Below the pieces are notes generated by a model. The model was not told the DNA's origin and did not search any database. It saw only the letters and a list, made by a program, of their open reading frames with translations. A program made the translations under genes and the position numbers. Shown one piece after another: positions 15,723 through 23,795 of a stretch of 64,000 nt of DNA. Source of the DNA: an uncultured Christensenellaceae bacterium (GTDB taxonomy: Bacteria > Bacillota > Clostridia > Christensenellales > Borkfalkiaceae); NCBI GenBank assembly GCA_910588645.1, contig CAJUOY010000004.1, positions 1 to 64,000 of the forward strand. Reading direction: 5' to 3'. Each line of letters opens with the position of its first letter. Position 1 is the first letter of the stretch.

Positions 15723-16937
15723 ATGCTCACAGAACTTACCGACGATCAGGTCGAAGCCGATAAATTGATAAAAGATTGGTTTTTAAATTCTTCCAAACAG
15801 ATTTTTGTGCTTTCCGGCTATGCGGGAACGGGAAAGACATCCCTATTAAAACACACCGTAATGAATACGCTCGGACTCGAACCCGACGTGAGCGCGGCAT
15901 TCGTCACACCTACCGGCAAGGCGGCAACCGTGCTGATCCGCTCCGGCATACGCGCCTCCACCCTTCACAAACTGATATACCAGTCCATAGCGGAAACGGT
16001 TGAAATAGAGCTGAACGGAAAAAAAATATCCGTAGAAAAGTTAAGTTTCAGGCGGCGCGAAAGTATAGACAAATCGATAAAACTGATAGTATTGGACGAG
16101 GCCTCCATGGTGTCCGACGAAATACTTTTGGACATTGCGGAATACGGAGTAAAGATACTCGTTTGCGGGGACAACGCGCAGCTCCCTCCCGTCGAGGGCG
16201 GAAACGCCTTTCTCACCGCGCCCGACTATACTTTGAAAACTATCGTCAGACAGAACGCCGACAATCCTATAATTATGCTCTCGCAAATGGCACGCGAAGG
16301 CAAATACATACCATACGGAAAGTACGGCGACAGCGTAGCAGTGCTGCCCGCCTATAAGTTTAACGGCGCAAAACGGCGGCGCGCGCTTATTAACGCCGAC
16401 CAACTAATCTGCGGGACAAATAAGACGAGATCGCTGATAAACGACGAAGTGCGCAAAATAAGAGGTTTTCAAGGTTTCCCCGCTGACGGAGAAAAGCTCA
16501 TATGCACGCAGAACAACTGGGAAACTTTTATAGACAATGAATTGAGGTTCAACCTTGTAAACGGAATAATAGGTACGGTTACGGGCCCCTTTTACGATAT
16601 AGATAAGCGTATAGGGTTTATTCAGTTCAAAGCGGATTTTTTGGACGAAAGCTGTCCCGAAGCCCTGCCACTCGATATAGGTATTTTTACAGACGGTTAT
16701 TACCGCTATAAACGGGGAGATTATTTTGAAAAATTCGACGAAAGCAGCGAACCTGCGGGCGCGTTTACCCTGAACCGCTTCGACTTCGGATACTGTATTT
16801 CCTGCCATAAGGCGCAGGGAAGCGAATTCGATAACGTCATAGTTTTCGACGAGAGCTATTGCTTTAAAGAGGACAGAAACCGCTGGTTATATACGGCGAT
16901 AACACGGGCCAAGAAAAATCTTATAATAATAAAATAA
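15723..16937 (+). CDS. SF1B DNA helicase related to Dda/RecD
   Basis: A 404-residue ATP-dependent helicase. Walker A is GYAGTGKTSLL (about 33-43), Walker B LDEASMVSDE, motif III GDNAQLPPVEGG, and motifs V/VI SCHKAQGSEFDNVIV and YTAITRAKKNL. This is the compact Dda/RecD2-like arrangement without nuclease or long N-terminal domains. It should unwind DNA 5' to 3', perhaps in repair or restart. It stands alone between pgi and a lipoprotein gene. Its mRNA is probably leaderless. Confidence 0.88.
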   Translation: MLTELTDDQVEADKLIKDWFLNSSKQIFVLSGYAGTGKTSLLKHTVMNTLGLEPDVSAAFVTPTGKAATVLIRSGIRASTLHKLIYQSIAETVEIELNGKKISVEKLSFRRRESIDKSIKLIVLDEASMVSDEILLDIAEYGVKILVCGDNAQLPPVEGGNAFLTAPDYTLKTIVRQNADNPIIMLSQMAREGKYIPYGKYGDSVAVLPAYKFNGAKRRRALINADQLICGTNKTRSLINDEVRKIRGFQGFPADGEKLICTQNNWETFIDNELRFNLVNGIIGTVTGPFYDIDKRIGFIQFKADFLDESCPEALPLDIGIFTDGYYRYKRGDYFEKFDESSEPAGAFTLNRFDFGYCISCHKAQGSEFDNVIVFDESYCFKEDRNRWLYTAITRAKKNLIIIK

Positions 16938-16970
16938 GCGACCTCCTTGCGGAGGCCGTTTATTTTATCA
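16938..16970 (+). terminator. Terminator after the helicase gene
   Basis: CCTCC-TTGC-GGAGG stem extended by flanking pairs, followed by TTTATTTTAT, immediately after the stop codon. Confidence 0.75.
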
Positions 16971-16986
16971 AAAAATAGGTAACTTC

Positions 16987-18633
16987 TTAACTTCCCCAAT
17001 AGATAACTTCATAACTTCCCAAAGATGCGTTCGTCGCGCTTTTTCTGTTCCAACCGCTTTCATAAGCCGTCTGCACGCCTTCGTAGAACTTCAGTCTTAT
17101 TGTCATTTCACTGTTTGCGCCCTCGAAAGCAGCCTTTTTTATTATCGTATCAGGCGAATAAATATTTACCTGTTTCAACTCCGTACAGTTTATAAGCTGT
17201 AAATTCAATTCTTTTACGTCGCTATAAATATCAAGGCTTTGCGACCTGATATTATTTAAAGTTATATTAAGTATTTTCTTATCCATCAACTTAGCGGGCA
17301 ACGAATTTATCTCCCTCTTATTTTCATCGGATGATAAAAGCCAACCGTACGACGTTTCAGTCATATCGAAATACTCTTTCATATTATTGTATTCATAGCA
17401 ATCGGAGGAAACGCTGTCCCCGAAATAAATGTTGAGGGTGTCCCCCGCAGACGGAGCGGTGACTACGAAGTCAGCGTCTGTTGTTATAAGATTATATTTA
17501 TCGTCGCGCGCATAATTGTCGGTCAATCCGCCGAATATCTGCGCGGTTGGAATTATATCGCCCTCCGTAAAGGCAGGCAAGGATCCCAAATTTTCGTACT
17601 CGTCCGTTCTGTAACCGTCCTGATCGTAAGTGGGTTTTACTTTAAGTCTGCTGAGTTTGACCGTTCTCAGTCCGTAAATTTTGAGATCGTAATCGGCAAC
17701 CGTTGTTCCGGAAGAGAATACTCGCATGTAGTAGATATTGTTGCCGCCCGCGTTTATGTACTGGAACCGCATATTCATGGAATCTATTTCGTTGCTTCCA
17801 GAATCCCTGTCCCTTTCGGACTTATAATATTTTGCGCTGTATCCCGATTTGAGCTTTACGTAATTCGATACGTTGAACTGGGTAGCCTTGTTATCCTTTA
17901 AAACAAGGTCGTACTGGTAGTACTCTTTGCCGTCGTCGTCCTGACGTATATCCGAATAGAAGCCGTTTAGAGTCAGATTATCGTCGGTATACTTCATACG
18001 GACAATGCTGTATTTGCCGTTGAGTTTTATAACCCTGAATTCGTCCGTAAGTTCCGTCATAGGATACTCCTGTGAAATCTGTTCGCCGTCCACCGTCTCC
18101 GTATGTCTGCCGTAGGGTACGAGCTTTGCCGAAGTTTTACCAACGGGGAACGCAGTGCCGTCGGGCATTTCTTCAAGATTTAAGGAAGAGTATTTTTTGT
18201 CTATCTCGTAAACTTCCGGAACGTCCGAACCAGAATAGGTAACGCTGAGTTCGTATTTTACCGCCGATCTCAGTCTGTTCCAGCTCAGTACGCCGCTATC
18301 GGAAAGATTGACGCTCCCGAACTCGCTATCGCCGACAAACGAAGAGTTGTCGGGATCGGGCTCGCCGCAGTTGGCGCAATACTCGCTTAGAATTCCGTTT
18401 TCATAATAATTGTGTCCCAAAGCGGGTATAACTTCGCGGAAGCGCACTTCATCGCATTCGAGACAGTATACTATTCTTTCTCCCGCCTCCGTACAGGTTG
18501 CCTTCACTTCCTCCGTTCTGCCCGCGTTTTTGTGATCGCAGCCGCCGTCACAGCCTGCAAGCGCGAGCGCGCCAGAAAGCAGTGCGACTGCGGGCAAAAT
18601 GACGCCAGCAAAAATTGTCTTGTTTTGTTTCAT
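16987..18633 (-). CDS. Large surface lipoprotein of unknown function
   Basis: A 548-residue protein starting at ATG 18633 behind CGGAGG. The signal peptide ends with lipobox ALAGC (Cys about 27). A short Cys-rich module follows with three CxxC-like pairs and an ALGHNY motif, like the His/Cys module in the LRR lipoprotein at 4583. The rest appears beta-rich: a stretch like fibronectin-type repeats (LSWNRLRSAVKYELSVTY) and a C-terminal part with leucine-spaced segments. It is probably exposed on the cell surface. No enzyme motif is visible. The gene is preceded by an attenuator-like hairpin. Confidence 0.7.
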   Translation of the reverse strand: MKQNKTIFAGVILPAVALLSGALALAGCDGGCDHKNAGRTEEVKATCTEAGERIVYCLECDEVRFREVIPALGHNYYENGILSEYCANCGEPDPDNSSFVGDSEFGSVNLSDSGVLSWNRLRSAVKYELSVTYSGSDVPEVYEIDKKYSSLNLEEMPDGTAFPVGKTSAKLVPYGRHTETVDGEQISQEYPMTELTDEFRVIKLNGKYSIVRMKYTDDNLTLNGFYSDIRQDDDGKEYYQYDLVLKDNKATQFNVSNYVKLKSGYSAKYYKSERDRDSGSNEIDSMNMRFQYINAGGNNIYYMRVFSSGTTVADYDLKIYGLRTVKLSRLKVKPTYDQDGYRTDEYENLGSLPAFTEGDIIPTAQIFGGLTDNYARDDKYNLITTDADFVVTAPSAGDTLNIYFGDSVSSDCYEYNNMKEYFDMTETSYGWLLSSDENKREINSLPAKLMDKKILNITLNNIRSQSLDIYSDVKELNLQLINCTELKQVNIYSPDTIIKKAAFEGANSEMTIRLKFYEGVQTAYESGWNRKSATNASLGSYEVIYWGS

Positions 18634-18655
18634 AATTTGCCTCCGAAAAATATTT

Positions 18656-18694
18656 GCGGGCAAAAAATAAGAGCGCCCTTTAAAGGGCGCCCGC
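18656..18694 (-). terminator. Attenuator-like terminator just before the lipoprotein gene
   Basis: An 18-bp palindrome GCGCCCTTTAAAGGGCGC (18673-18690) is followed on the minus strand by TCTTATTTTTT. The outer GCGGGC (18694-18689) and GCCCGC (18661-18656) could form an alternative stem. It ends 22 bases before the ATG, leaving no room for a promoter, so transcription must read through it. Confidence 0.65.
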
Positions 18695-18714
18695 ACACGT
18701 ACCCTTCAAAGTTT

Positions 18715-18863
18715 GCTCAATAACTTAACTATCTGTGAACATTGGCAAAATCGTTCAAAACAAAACAGAATGGTTAAAAAAAGGATACAGCTATGCCTTA
18801 TATCCTTCTGTTATGTTCAGAACGTCGAAAATTATACTTATCCAGCTTATTAAGTTATTGAGC
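18715..18863. repeat. 149-bp segment bounded by perfect 14-bp inverted repeats
   Basis: GCTCAATAACTTAA (18715-18728) recurs inverted at 18850-18863. The right copy lies inside further short palindromes (CTTATTA/TAATAAG at about 18846-18871). No ORF. The deoC terminator lies inside. It may be a MITE-like insertion or paired operator sites. Confidence 0.5.
18774..18807 (-). terminator. Terminator of deoC
   Basis: On the minus strand AAGGATA (18807-18801) pairs with TATCCTT (18787-18781), followed by a run of T. It lies about 100 bases after the deoC stop. Confidence 0.7.
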
Positions 18864-18911
18864 CTAATAAGTATAACACAGCACGCTTGGGAAAGCAAGT
18901 TTTTTATAAAA

Positions 18912-19658
18912 TTAAATTCCATCAGCATCCGCGGCGGTCAATATGGCGCGGGCGACGTCCGCGGCGTTTTTACTGCCTATAATGGTTGCGCCCATATCTA
19001 TGGAGCCGCTCATCTCTATCACAGTTGCGATACCCTCCGACTTTATGGTACATTTATCTTTTACGGCAGACTTTACGTCCGCAAGCCATTCCGCACAGCT
19101 TCCGCCCGAAAGCTTTATGGAGTTTACTCCGCAGTCGGCGGCAAGCAGACAGGTACGCTTGATTTCCTCCTTTGTTAGAAGAGTGCAAAATAAATCTATT
19201 CTTAACGACTTGTGCTTTGCGGCGGAGCGCAATTTTTTAAACTCTTTTCTTACGTAGGCATAACCGCCGTCGCGCACGTGAGCTATGGGCGCCGCAACTT
19301 CCACCCCGTCCGCGCCGTCCTTTATGGCGCGCTTGACAGCCTTAACCTTTATATCGGTCACTCCGCCCCCGTTAGGCGCGTCAATGCAGGCAACAAGCTC
19401 CGTCTTACGCTCGGCGCCGAGAAGCGTCGCGCACTGGCGGACGAACGCGGGCAATACGCAAAATCCGCCAAGTCCCAGTGCGTTGGCGTCCGCGCAAGCG
19501 GTCTTTAAAAAATTGAAACCCGCTTTTACGTCCGCAAGGTCGTATTCCAGTTTTCTTATCTGGGCGTGAGCGGCCTCCGAATTGATCTTCTTACGGAACT
19601 GCTGATATAAAAGTTTTTCGCTCTGTGTAAAATTAAGAGTTTCGGTGTTTGCTTCCAT
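18912..19658 (-). CDS. deoC: Diverged deoxyribose-phosphate aldolase (DeoC family)
   Basis: A 248-residue TIM-barrel aldolase. Canonical DeoC splits deoxyribose-5-phosphate into acetaldehyde and glyceraldehyde-3-phosphate. The Schiff-base lysine segment is present as SIKLSGG, and a second lysine as TIKSEGI. The usual VDxV motif reads VEVAAP, replacing the relay Asp by Glu, and the internal LKV lysine is Arg (LRIDLF). It may therefore act on another substrate or be weakly active. Length is typical. It is alone, divergent from a small membrane-protein gene. Confidence 0.75.
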   Translation of the reverse strand: MEANTETLNFTQSEKLLYQQFRKKINSEAAHAQIRKLEYDLADVKAGFNFLKTACADANALGLGGFCVLPAFVRQCATLLGAERKTELVACIDAPNGGGVTDIKVKAVKRAIKDGADGVEVAAPIAHVRDGGYAYVRKEFKKLRSAAKHKSLRIDLFCTLLTKEEIKRTCLLAADCGVNSIKLSGGSCAEWLADVKSAVKDKCTIKSEGIATVIEMSGSIDMGATIIGSKNAADVARAILTAADADGI

Positions 19659-19711
19659 AAATTTCTACCTTTTAATTTAAAATATTACAAAATTTTTTCT
19701 GTAAAATCCGT

Positions 19712-19717
19712 TATAAT
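19712..19717 (+). promoter_or_regulatory. -10 box of a leaderless transcript
   Basis: TATAAT lies six bases before ATG 19724, with no Shine-Dalgarno site. A clear -35 box is not seen. Confidence 0.5.
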
Positions 19718-19723
19718 TTCATT

Positions 19724-19945
19724 ATGTTTATAGGGATTTTATATTTGTTTTTGACTTTCCTCCTTTGTTTTATTCTGGTACACCTGTTAAAACTTGCGTA
19801 TCTCGGAATTAATTCTTTGAAAAAACCGCCCAAAACGGAAGAAAAACCGACTCCGAAGCAGGAGCCGGTTTATTATATTGTAGAAAAAAAGCGGGCCAGG
19901 AAAGCAAACTATTCCGATCCCAAGGAAATTCAGTTCAAAAAATAA
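19724..19945 (+). CDS. Small single-pass membrane protein, unknown
   Basis: A 73-residue protein: one hydrophobic helix (about 2-27), then a Pro/Lys-rich stretch (KKPPKTEEKPTPKQEP) and a basic tail. The positively charged tail should lie in the cytoplasm. No family recognised. Its stop directly abuts the convergent rsfS stop (next base). The likely leaderless start supports it being real. Confidence 0.6.
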   Translation: MFIGILYLFLTFLLCFILVHLLKLAYLGINSLKKPPKTEEKPTPKQEPVYYIVEKKRARKANYSDPKEIQFKK

Positions 19946-20296
19946 TCAGTCCTCGTAACGGACAAGGTTTTCCCCGTCCTCCCAAAGGCGTTCGAGATTG
20001 TAGAAATCACGCTCTTCATCGCCGAAGATATGGACGATGACGTCGGCGTAATCGAGTACAGCCCAACGGCCCTCGCGTATTCCCTCGCGGCGGCGGGGCG
20101 TGAGAGAATGGCTCTTTTCAAGCATCTCTTCGAGATTTTCACCAAGCGCTTTTACCTGCGTCTTGGACGATCCGCCCGCAACTACGAAATAGTCGCATAA
20201 ACTTGTCTTGTGCTCGACTGCGATATAAACTATGCCTTTGGCCTTTTTGGACGAAAGATATTCGCATATCAAAAGTACTTTTTCTTTACTTGTCAT
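19946..20296 (-). CDS. rsfS: Ribosomal silencing factor RsfS
   Basis: A 116-residue RsfS/Iojap protein that binds ribosomal protein L14 and blocks subunit joining when nutrients run low. Seen: KAKGIVYIAVEHKTSLCDYFVVAGGSSKTQV, WAVLDYADVIVHIF and the terminal RDFYNLERLW, all typical. It overlaps the nadD-yqeK stop by 11 bases, the usual Firmicute neighbourhood. Confidence 0.96.
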   Translation of the reverse strand: MTSKEKVLLICEYLSSKKAKGIVYIAVEHKTSLCDYFVVAGGSSKTQVKALGENLEEMLEKSHSLTPRRREGIREGRWAVLDYADVIVHIFGDEERDFYNLERLWEDGENLVRYED

Positions 20297-21419
20297 AAGT
20301 CTCCTTCATATACTCGCGGGCGCGTTCCGTAAGACGGCATATCTGCGCGCCCGAAGATTTCAAATAGTTTATCTGGTGTTCGAGCGCGGCCGCAAGACAG
20401 CCGTTTAAATCCCGTTCGAACAAATTTCTCAAAGCCCCTATCCCGGGAAAATCTCTTCCCGCCTCCAAAAGGTCGGCAAGAAATATCAGTTTTTCAAGAT
20501 CGGACATATTCTCTCTGCCCGTAGTATGATACTTTATGGCGTTGAGTATGTCTCTGTTTTTTATCCCGAAAGTATTTTCAGCCGCGTACGCGCCCGTAAA
20601 CTGGTGCATGACCTGCGACGGAACCTTTTCGGGCGGGGTAAACCCCTTCAATTCCTCTGCGTTCAAAGAAAGATATTTCGTACAGTCGTGAAGGGCGGCC
20701 GCGATAATCGCGTCTTCCTCGTAAATCCCCAACGACCTCGCCCTTTCGGCCGCGCAAACGGCAACTCTCACCGTATGAGCCCAACGCTCGTCGGTGAGGT
20801 ATTTTTTTACCTTCCACACGTCCTCTATGGCGTACAGCTTTTTATTCCTTATATAGAGCCTGACGCTATCGGGCACGTATCCCGCAGTATCTTCGCCGAG
20901 CGCCGCCAACGTCCTGACCGCAGTCGAACTTACCGGCTTGCCGACGTAGCCGAATTTTACCGCGCCGCCCTTAAAACGGCGGTTAAATTCTTTTAAATCC
21001 GCCGACAGATCTCTCTCGTTCTCCCTTGCGCATACCGCGAGCGTCACGCATTTTAAAATCTCTTCCGGTTCGCGCCAAAGATGAAAGGTACGGAGCATAT
21101 CCGCGCCCATTATAAAATACAATTCGTCGCACGGATACAGTTTTTTAAAGTGGCGGCAGGTTATATACGAATAGCTTATGCCGCCGCGTTTAAGCTCGTA
21201 ATCTGATACTTCCGCAAAAGAAAGCCCCGCAAACGCCAGACGACAGGCTTCCAGCCTGTCCTTACCCCTTGCGACAAGCGACATACGCTTGTGCGGGGAA
21301 ACGGCCGAAGGTATTACAATAACCTTGTCGAGACCGAGTTCCTCCGCCGCCGCGCGGACAATATTCACGTGTTCGTTGTGAACGGGATTGAATGCCCCGC
21401 CGTACAGTGCGATTTTCAT
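20286..21419 (-). CDS. nadD: Fused nicotinate-nucleotide adenylyltransferase and YqeK HD hydrolase
   Basis: A 377-residue two-domain protein. Residues about 1-195 are NadD: GGAFNPVHNEH (nucleotide binding), MGADMLRTFHLW and SSTAVR. It makes deamido-NAD from nicotinate mononucleotide and ATP. Residues about 205-377 are YqeK, an HD-domain Ap4A hydrolase: HTVRVAVCAAERA, AALHDCTKY (HD pair) and YHTTGRENMSDLEKLIFLADLLE. In Bacillus these are adjacent genes; here they are one frame. Divergent from the membrane-protein gene at 21455. Confidence 0.94.
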   Translation of the reverse strand: MKIALYGGAFNPVHNEHVNIVRAAAEELGLDKVIVIPSAVSPHKRMSLVARGKDRLEACRLAFAGLSFAEVSDYELKRGGISYSYITCRHFKKLYPCDELYFIMGADMLRTFHLWREPEEILKCVTLAVCARENERDLSADLKEFNRRFKGGAVKFGYVGKPVSSTAVRTLAALGEDTAGYVPDSVRLYIRNKKLYAIEDVWKVKKYLTDERWAHTVRVAVCAAERARSLGIYEEDAIIAAALHDCTKYLSLNAEELKGFTPPEKVPSQVMHQFTGAYAAENTFGIKNRDILNAIKYHTTGRENMSDLEKLIFLADLLEAGRDFPGIGALRNLFERDLNGCLAAALEHQINYLKSSGAQICRLTERAREYMKETYDK

Positions 21420-21454
21420 TGTTTAAAACCCGTAAACCCGTCAATAACCATTAT

Positions 21455-22201
21455 ATGAAAAGATTGAATTTACCGTTGATTGCCGATACCTTGTTTGCCG
21501 CGATATGTTCCTTTTTGCTGTTCTATACCGTAGTGCGCTTTTACACGAAAAACGCTGTCTTAGGTCTCGTATTCGGAATAAGCGCCGCGGCGCTGTTCGG
21601 AACGCTTAGCTTTATCTACATAAGCGGCAGAATGAACAAAAGTCTGCTTTTAAGCAGGGACGAAAAGAACAAAAAGCTGTTATCGCTGCACCTTTCGCTG
21701 TCCTCCGACGGGTACATTTTGGAACTTTTGAAAAAGACCTTGGGCGATGGCGCGAAGATCCGCGGCAAACGCGTGCTCACTGAGGGGCAGTCCAACTTCT
21801 TCAATTTCAAGATGCAACCACTGAACGAAGACGATGTGGCAAGGGTAATTAAATTCAAGACGGACGACAAAAAAGTTATCTATTGCAATACCGCCGCGCG
21901 CGACGCCGCCGCGCTTGCAGAACACTTTGCCATAACCATAACCGGCATAGACGAAGTATTTGCGTTATTGAAAAAAAATAATCTTCTGCCCGAAAAATAC
22001 GTCTATGAAGAGAGCAAAAAAACCGGATTTTTAAAGCGTGTAAAATCGCGGTTTACAAGAAAGTTGAGCGCGCCGCTATTCTGGTCGGGCGCCGCCCTAC
22101 TGATACTTAGTTATTTCACATTCTTCCCAATTTACTATATAGTAAGCGGATCTATAATGATTATACTCGCAATAGCCGCCATGTTTTTCGACGGACGGTA
22201 A
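21455..22201 (+). CDS. Membrane protein of unknown function
   Basis: A 248-residue protein from ATG 21455. Two transmembrane helices near the N-terminus (about 8-50), a soluble middle domain of about 130 residues, and two helices at the C-terminus (about 205-245). The middle contains IKFKTDDKKVIYCNTAARDAAAL and a segment ending LLKKNNLLPEKYV. The fold has a faint look of restriction-endonuclease-like domains, but no catalytic motif can be assigned. It ends one base before the convergent yhbY stop. Confidence 0.55.
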   Translation: MKRLNLPLIADTLFAAICSFLLFYTVVRFYTKNAVLGLVFGISAAALFGTLSFIYISGRMNKSLLLSRDEKNKKLLSLHLSLSSDGYILELLKKTLGDGAKIRGKRVLTEGQSNFFNFKMQPLNEDDVARVIKFKTDDKKVIYCNTAARDAAALAEHFAITITGIDEVFALLKKNNLLPEKYVYEESKKTGFLKRVKSRFTRKLSAPLFWSGAALLILSYFTFFPIYYIVSGSIMIILAIAAMFFDGR

Positions 22202-22498
22202 TCAATCGAGCTTGATGTGCTCCACGTCCTTGCGCGCCGACTTACGGTATAAAACGGCCTTTCTGCCTATGACTATAACGCACTCCGCGCTCAGTCTTGC
22301 GGCAAGCTCGCCGCCTATTTCGCGGGGTTCGCCCTCGGCGTTTTCGAGAATATTTATTTTTATAAGCTCGCGCTTTTCAAGACAGTCCGAAAAGCTTGCA
22401 AGCATATTTTCGCCTATTCCTTCCTTGCCCACCTGCCCTATCGGGGACAGATTTGCGGCAAGGGACTTTAATTTACTGCGCTGTTTTGAAGTTAACAT
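22202..22498 (-). CDS. yhbY: YhbY/CRS1 family RNA-binding protein
   Basis: A 98-residue protein with the CRM-domain pattern LTSKQRSKLKSLAANL, GKEGI, and ELIKINIL. It probably acts in 50S ribosome assembly. It follows obgE by 16 bases in the same direction, as in many Firmicutes. Confidence 0.92.
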   Translation of the reverse strand: MLTSKQRSKLKSLAANLSPIGQVGKEGIGENMLASFSDCLEKRELIKINILENAEGEPREIGGELAARLSAECVIVIGRKAVLYRKSARKDVEHIKLD

Positions 22499-22514
22499 AA
22501 TTTTACCTTTGTTA

Positions 22515-23795
22515 TCAGGGGATAAAGTCGAACTCGACTTCGCCTATCGAGACGGTGTCGTTCTCCTTAATGCCCATTTCTTTGAGCTTCGATATTACGC
22601 CCTTTTCGCGGAGAATTTTCTGAAAATACGCCATCGAATCGGGATCGTTCAAAACCACGTTGCGGCACAGCATATCGACAAGATCGCCAACGACAACGTA
22701 TACGTCGCCGTCCATATAAATATCGAAACCGAGGTTGCCGCTCTTGCGGTAGGTAAAAGTTTCGTCCGTCTCCACACGTGATACCGGCGGAAGCGTGGAA
22801 AGCATGCCGAAGATACCTTCTATAAGCTCTTCCGTCCCCTCGCCGCTTACCGCGGTTATGGAGAATATCTTAAACTTTTTACCATACTTCTTTTTAAATA
22901 TCTTTATATTTTCTTCCGCACCGTATACGTCGCACTTGTTTAAAGCAATTATCTGCGGAAGCGAAGCGAGTTTTTCCGAATAATTTTTAAGCTCCGAATT
23001 GATCTTTAAAAAATCCTCTACGGGATCTCTCGCCTCCGTCCCGGAAATATCCACAACGTGAACGAGCATACGGGTGCGCTCTATGTGTCTTAAAAAATCG
23101 TGGCCGAGACCTGCGCCGTCCGCCGCGCCCTCTATAAGACCGGGTATATCGGCCGCAACAAAGGAATTGTCGTAATATTTGACAACGCCGAGATTGGGCG
23201 AAAGCGTCGTAAAGTGATAATTTGCTATCTTAGGTCTTGCCGCGGATATTTTTGATAAAAGCGTGGACTTGCCTACGTTGGGAAATCCTATAATACCAAC
23301 GTCCGCTATAACTTTTAATTCGAGCGCAAGCACGTGAGGCTGGGTTTTTTCTCCCTTTTGCGCAAAGTTAGGCGCGTGCCTTCGGGAAGTGGTGAACCTT
23401 ACGTTTCCCTTTCCTCCGCGACCGCCCTCGGCTATGAGTTTTCGCTCCCCGTGACGGAACATATCCGCAATGACGGTATCCGTTTCATAATCCTTTACTA
23501 CCGTGCCGAGCGGAACCTTGATCACTACGTCGCCGCCGCTCTTGCCGAAACACTTATTCGAACCGCCGCGCTCGCCGTCGCCCGCAAAATATTTACTTAT
23601 AAATCTGAAATTGACAAGGTCCGTTACATTTTCGTCGGCGACGATAATTACGTTGCCGCCGTTACCGCCGTCCCCGCCGTCGGGGCCGCAGGCGGGCTTG
23701 CCCTTAAATGACTTGAACGAATTCATTCCGTCCCCGCCGTCGCCCGATTTTACGGTTATTCTTACCTTGTCGATAAATAAATTTTTATCAGCCAT
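22515..23795 (-). CDS. obgE: Obg GTPase
   Basis: A 426-residue GTPase in ribosome maturation and stress control. The Gly-rich Obg domain occupies about 1-158 (GGDGGDGMNSF, PDGGDGGNGG), the G domain about 160-330 (GFPNVGKSTLL, DIPGLIEGA, NKCD), and the OCT domain the C-terminus. Length is typical. It overlaps the Rho-like gene upstream by eight bases. Confidence 0.97.
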   Translation of the reverse strand: MADKNLFIDKVRITVKSGDGGDGMNSFKSFKGKPACGPDGGDGGNGGNVIIVADENVTDLVNFRFISKYFAGDGERGGSNKCFGKSGGDVVIKVPLGTVVKDYETDTVIADMFRHGERKLIAEGGRGGKGNVRFTTSRRHAPNFAQKGEKTQPHVLALELKVIADVGIIGFPNVGKSTLLSKISAARPKIANYHFTTLSPNLGVVKYYDNSFVAADIPGLIEGAADGAGLGHDFLRHIERTRMLVHVVDISGTEARDPVEDFLKINSELKNYSEKLASLPQIIALNKCDVYGAEENIKIFKKKYGKKFKIFSITAVSGEGTEELIEGIFGMLSTLPPVSRVETDETFTYRKSGNLGFDIYMDGDVYVVVGDLVDMLCRNVVLNDPDSMAYFQKILREKGVISKLKEMGIKENDTVSIGEVEFDFIP

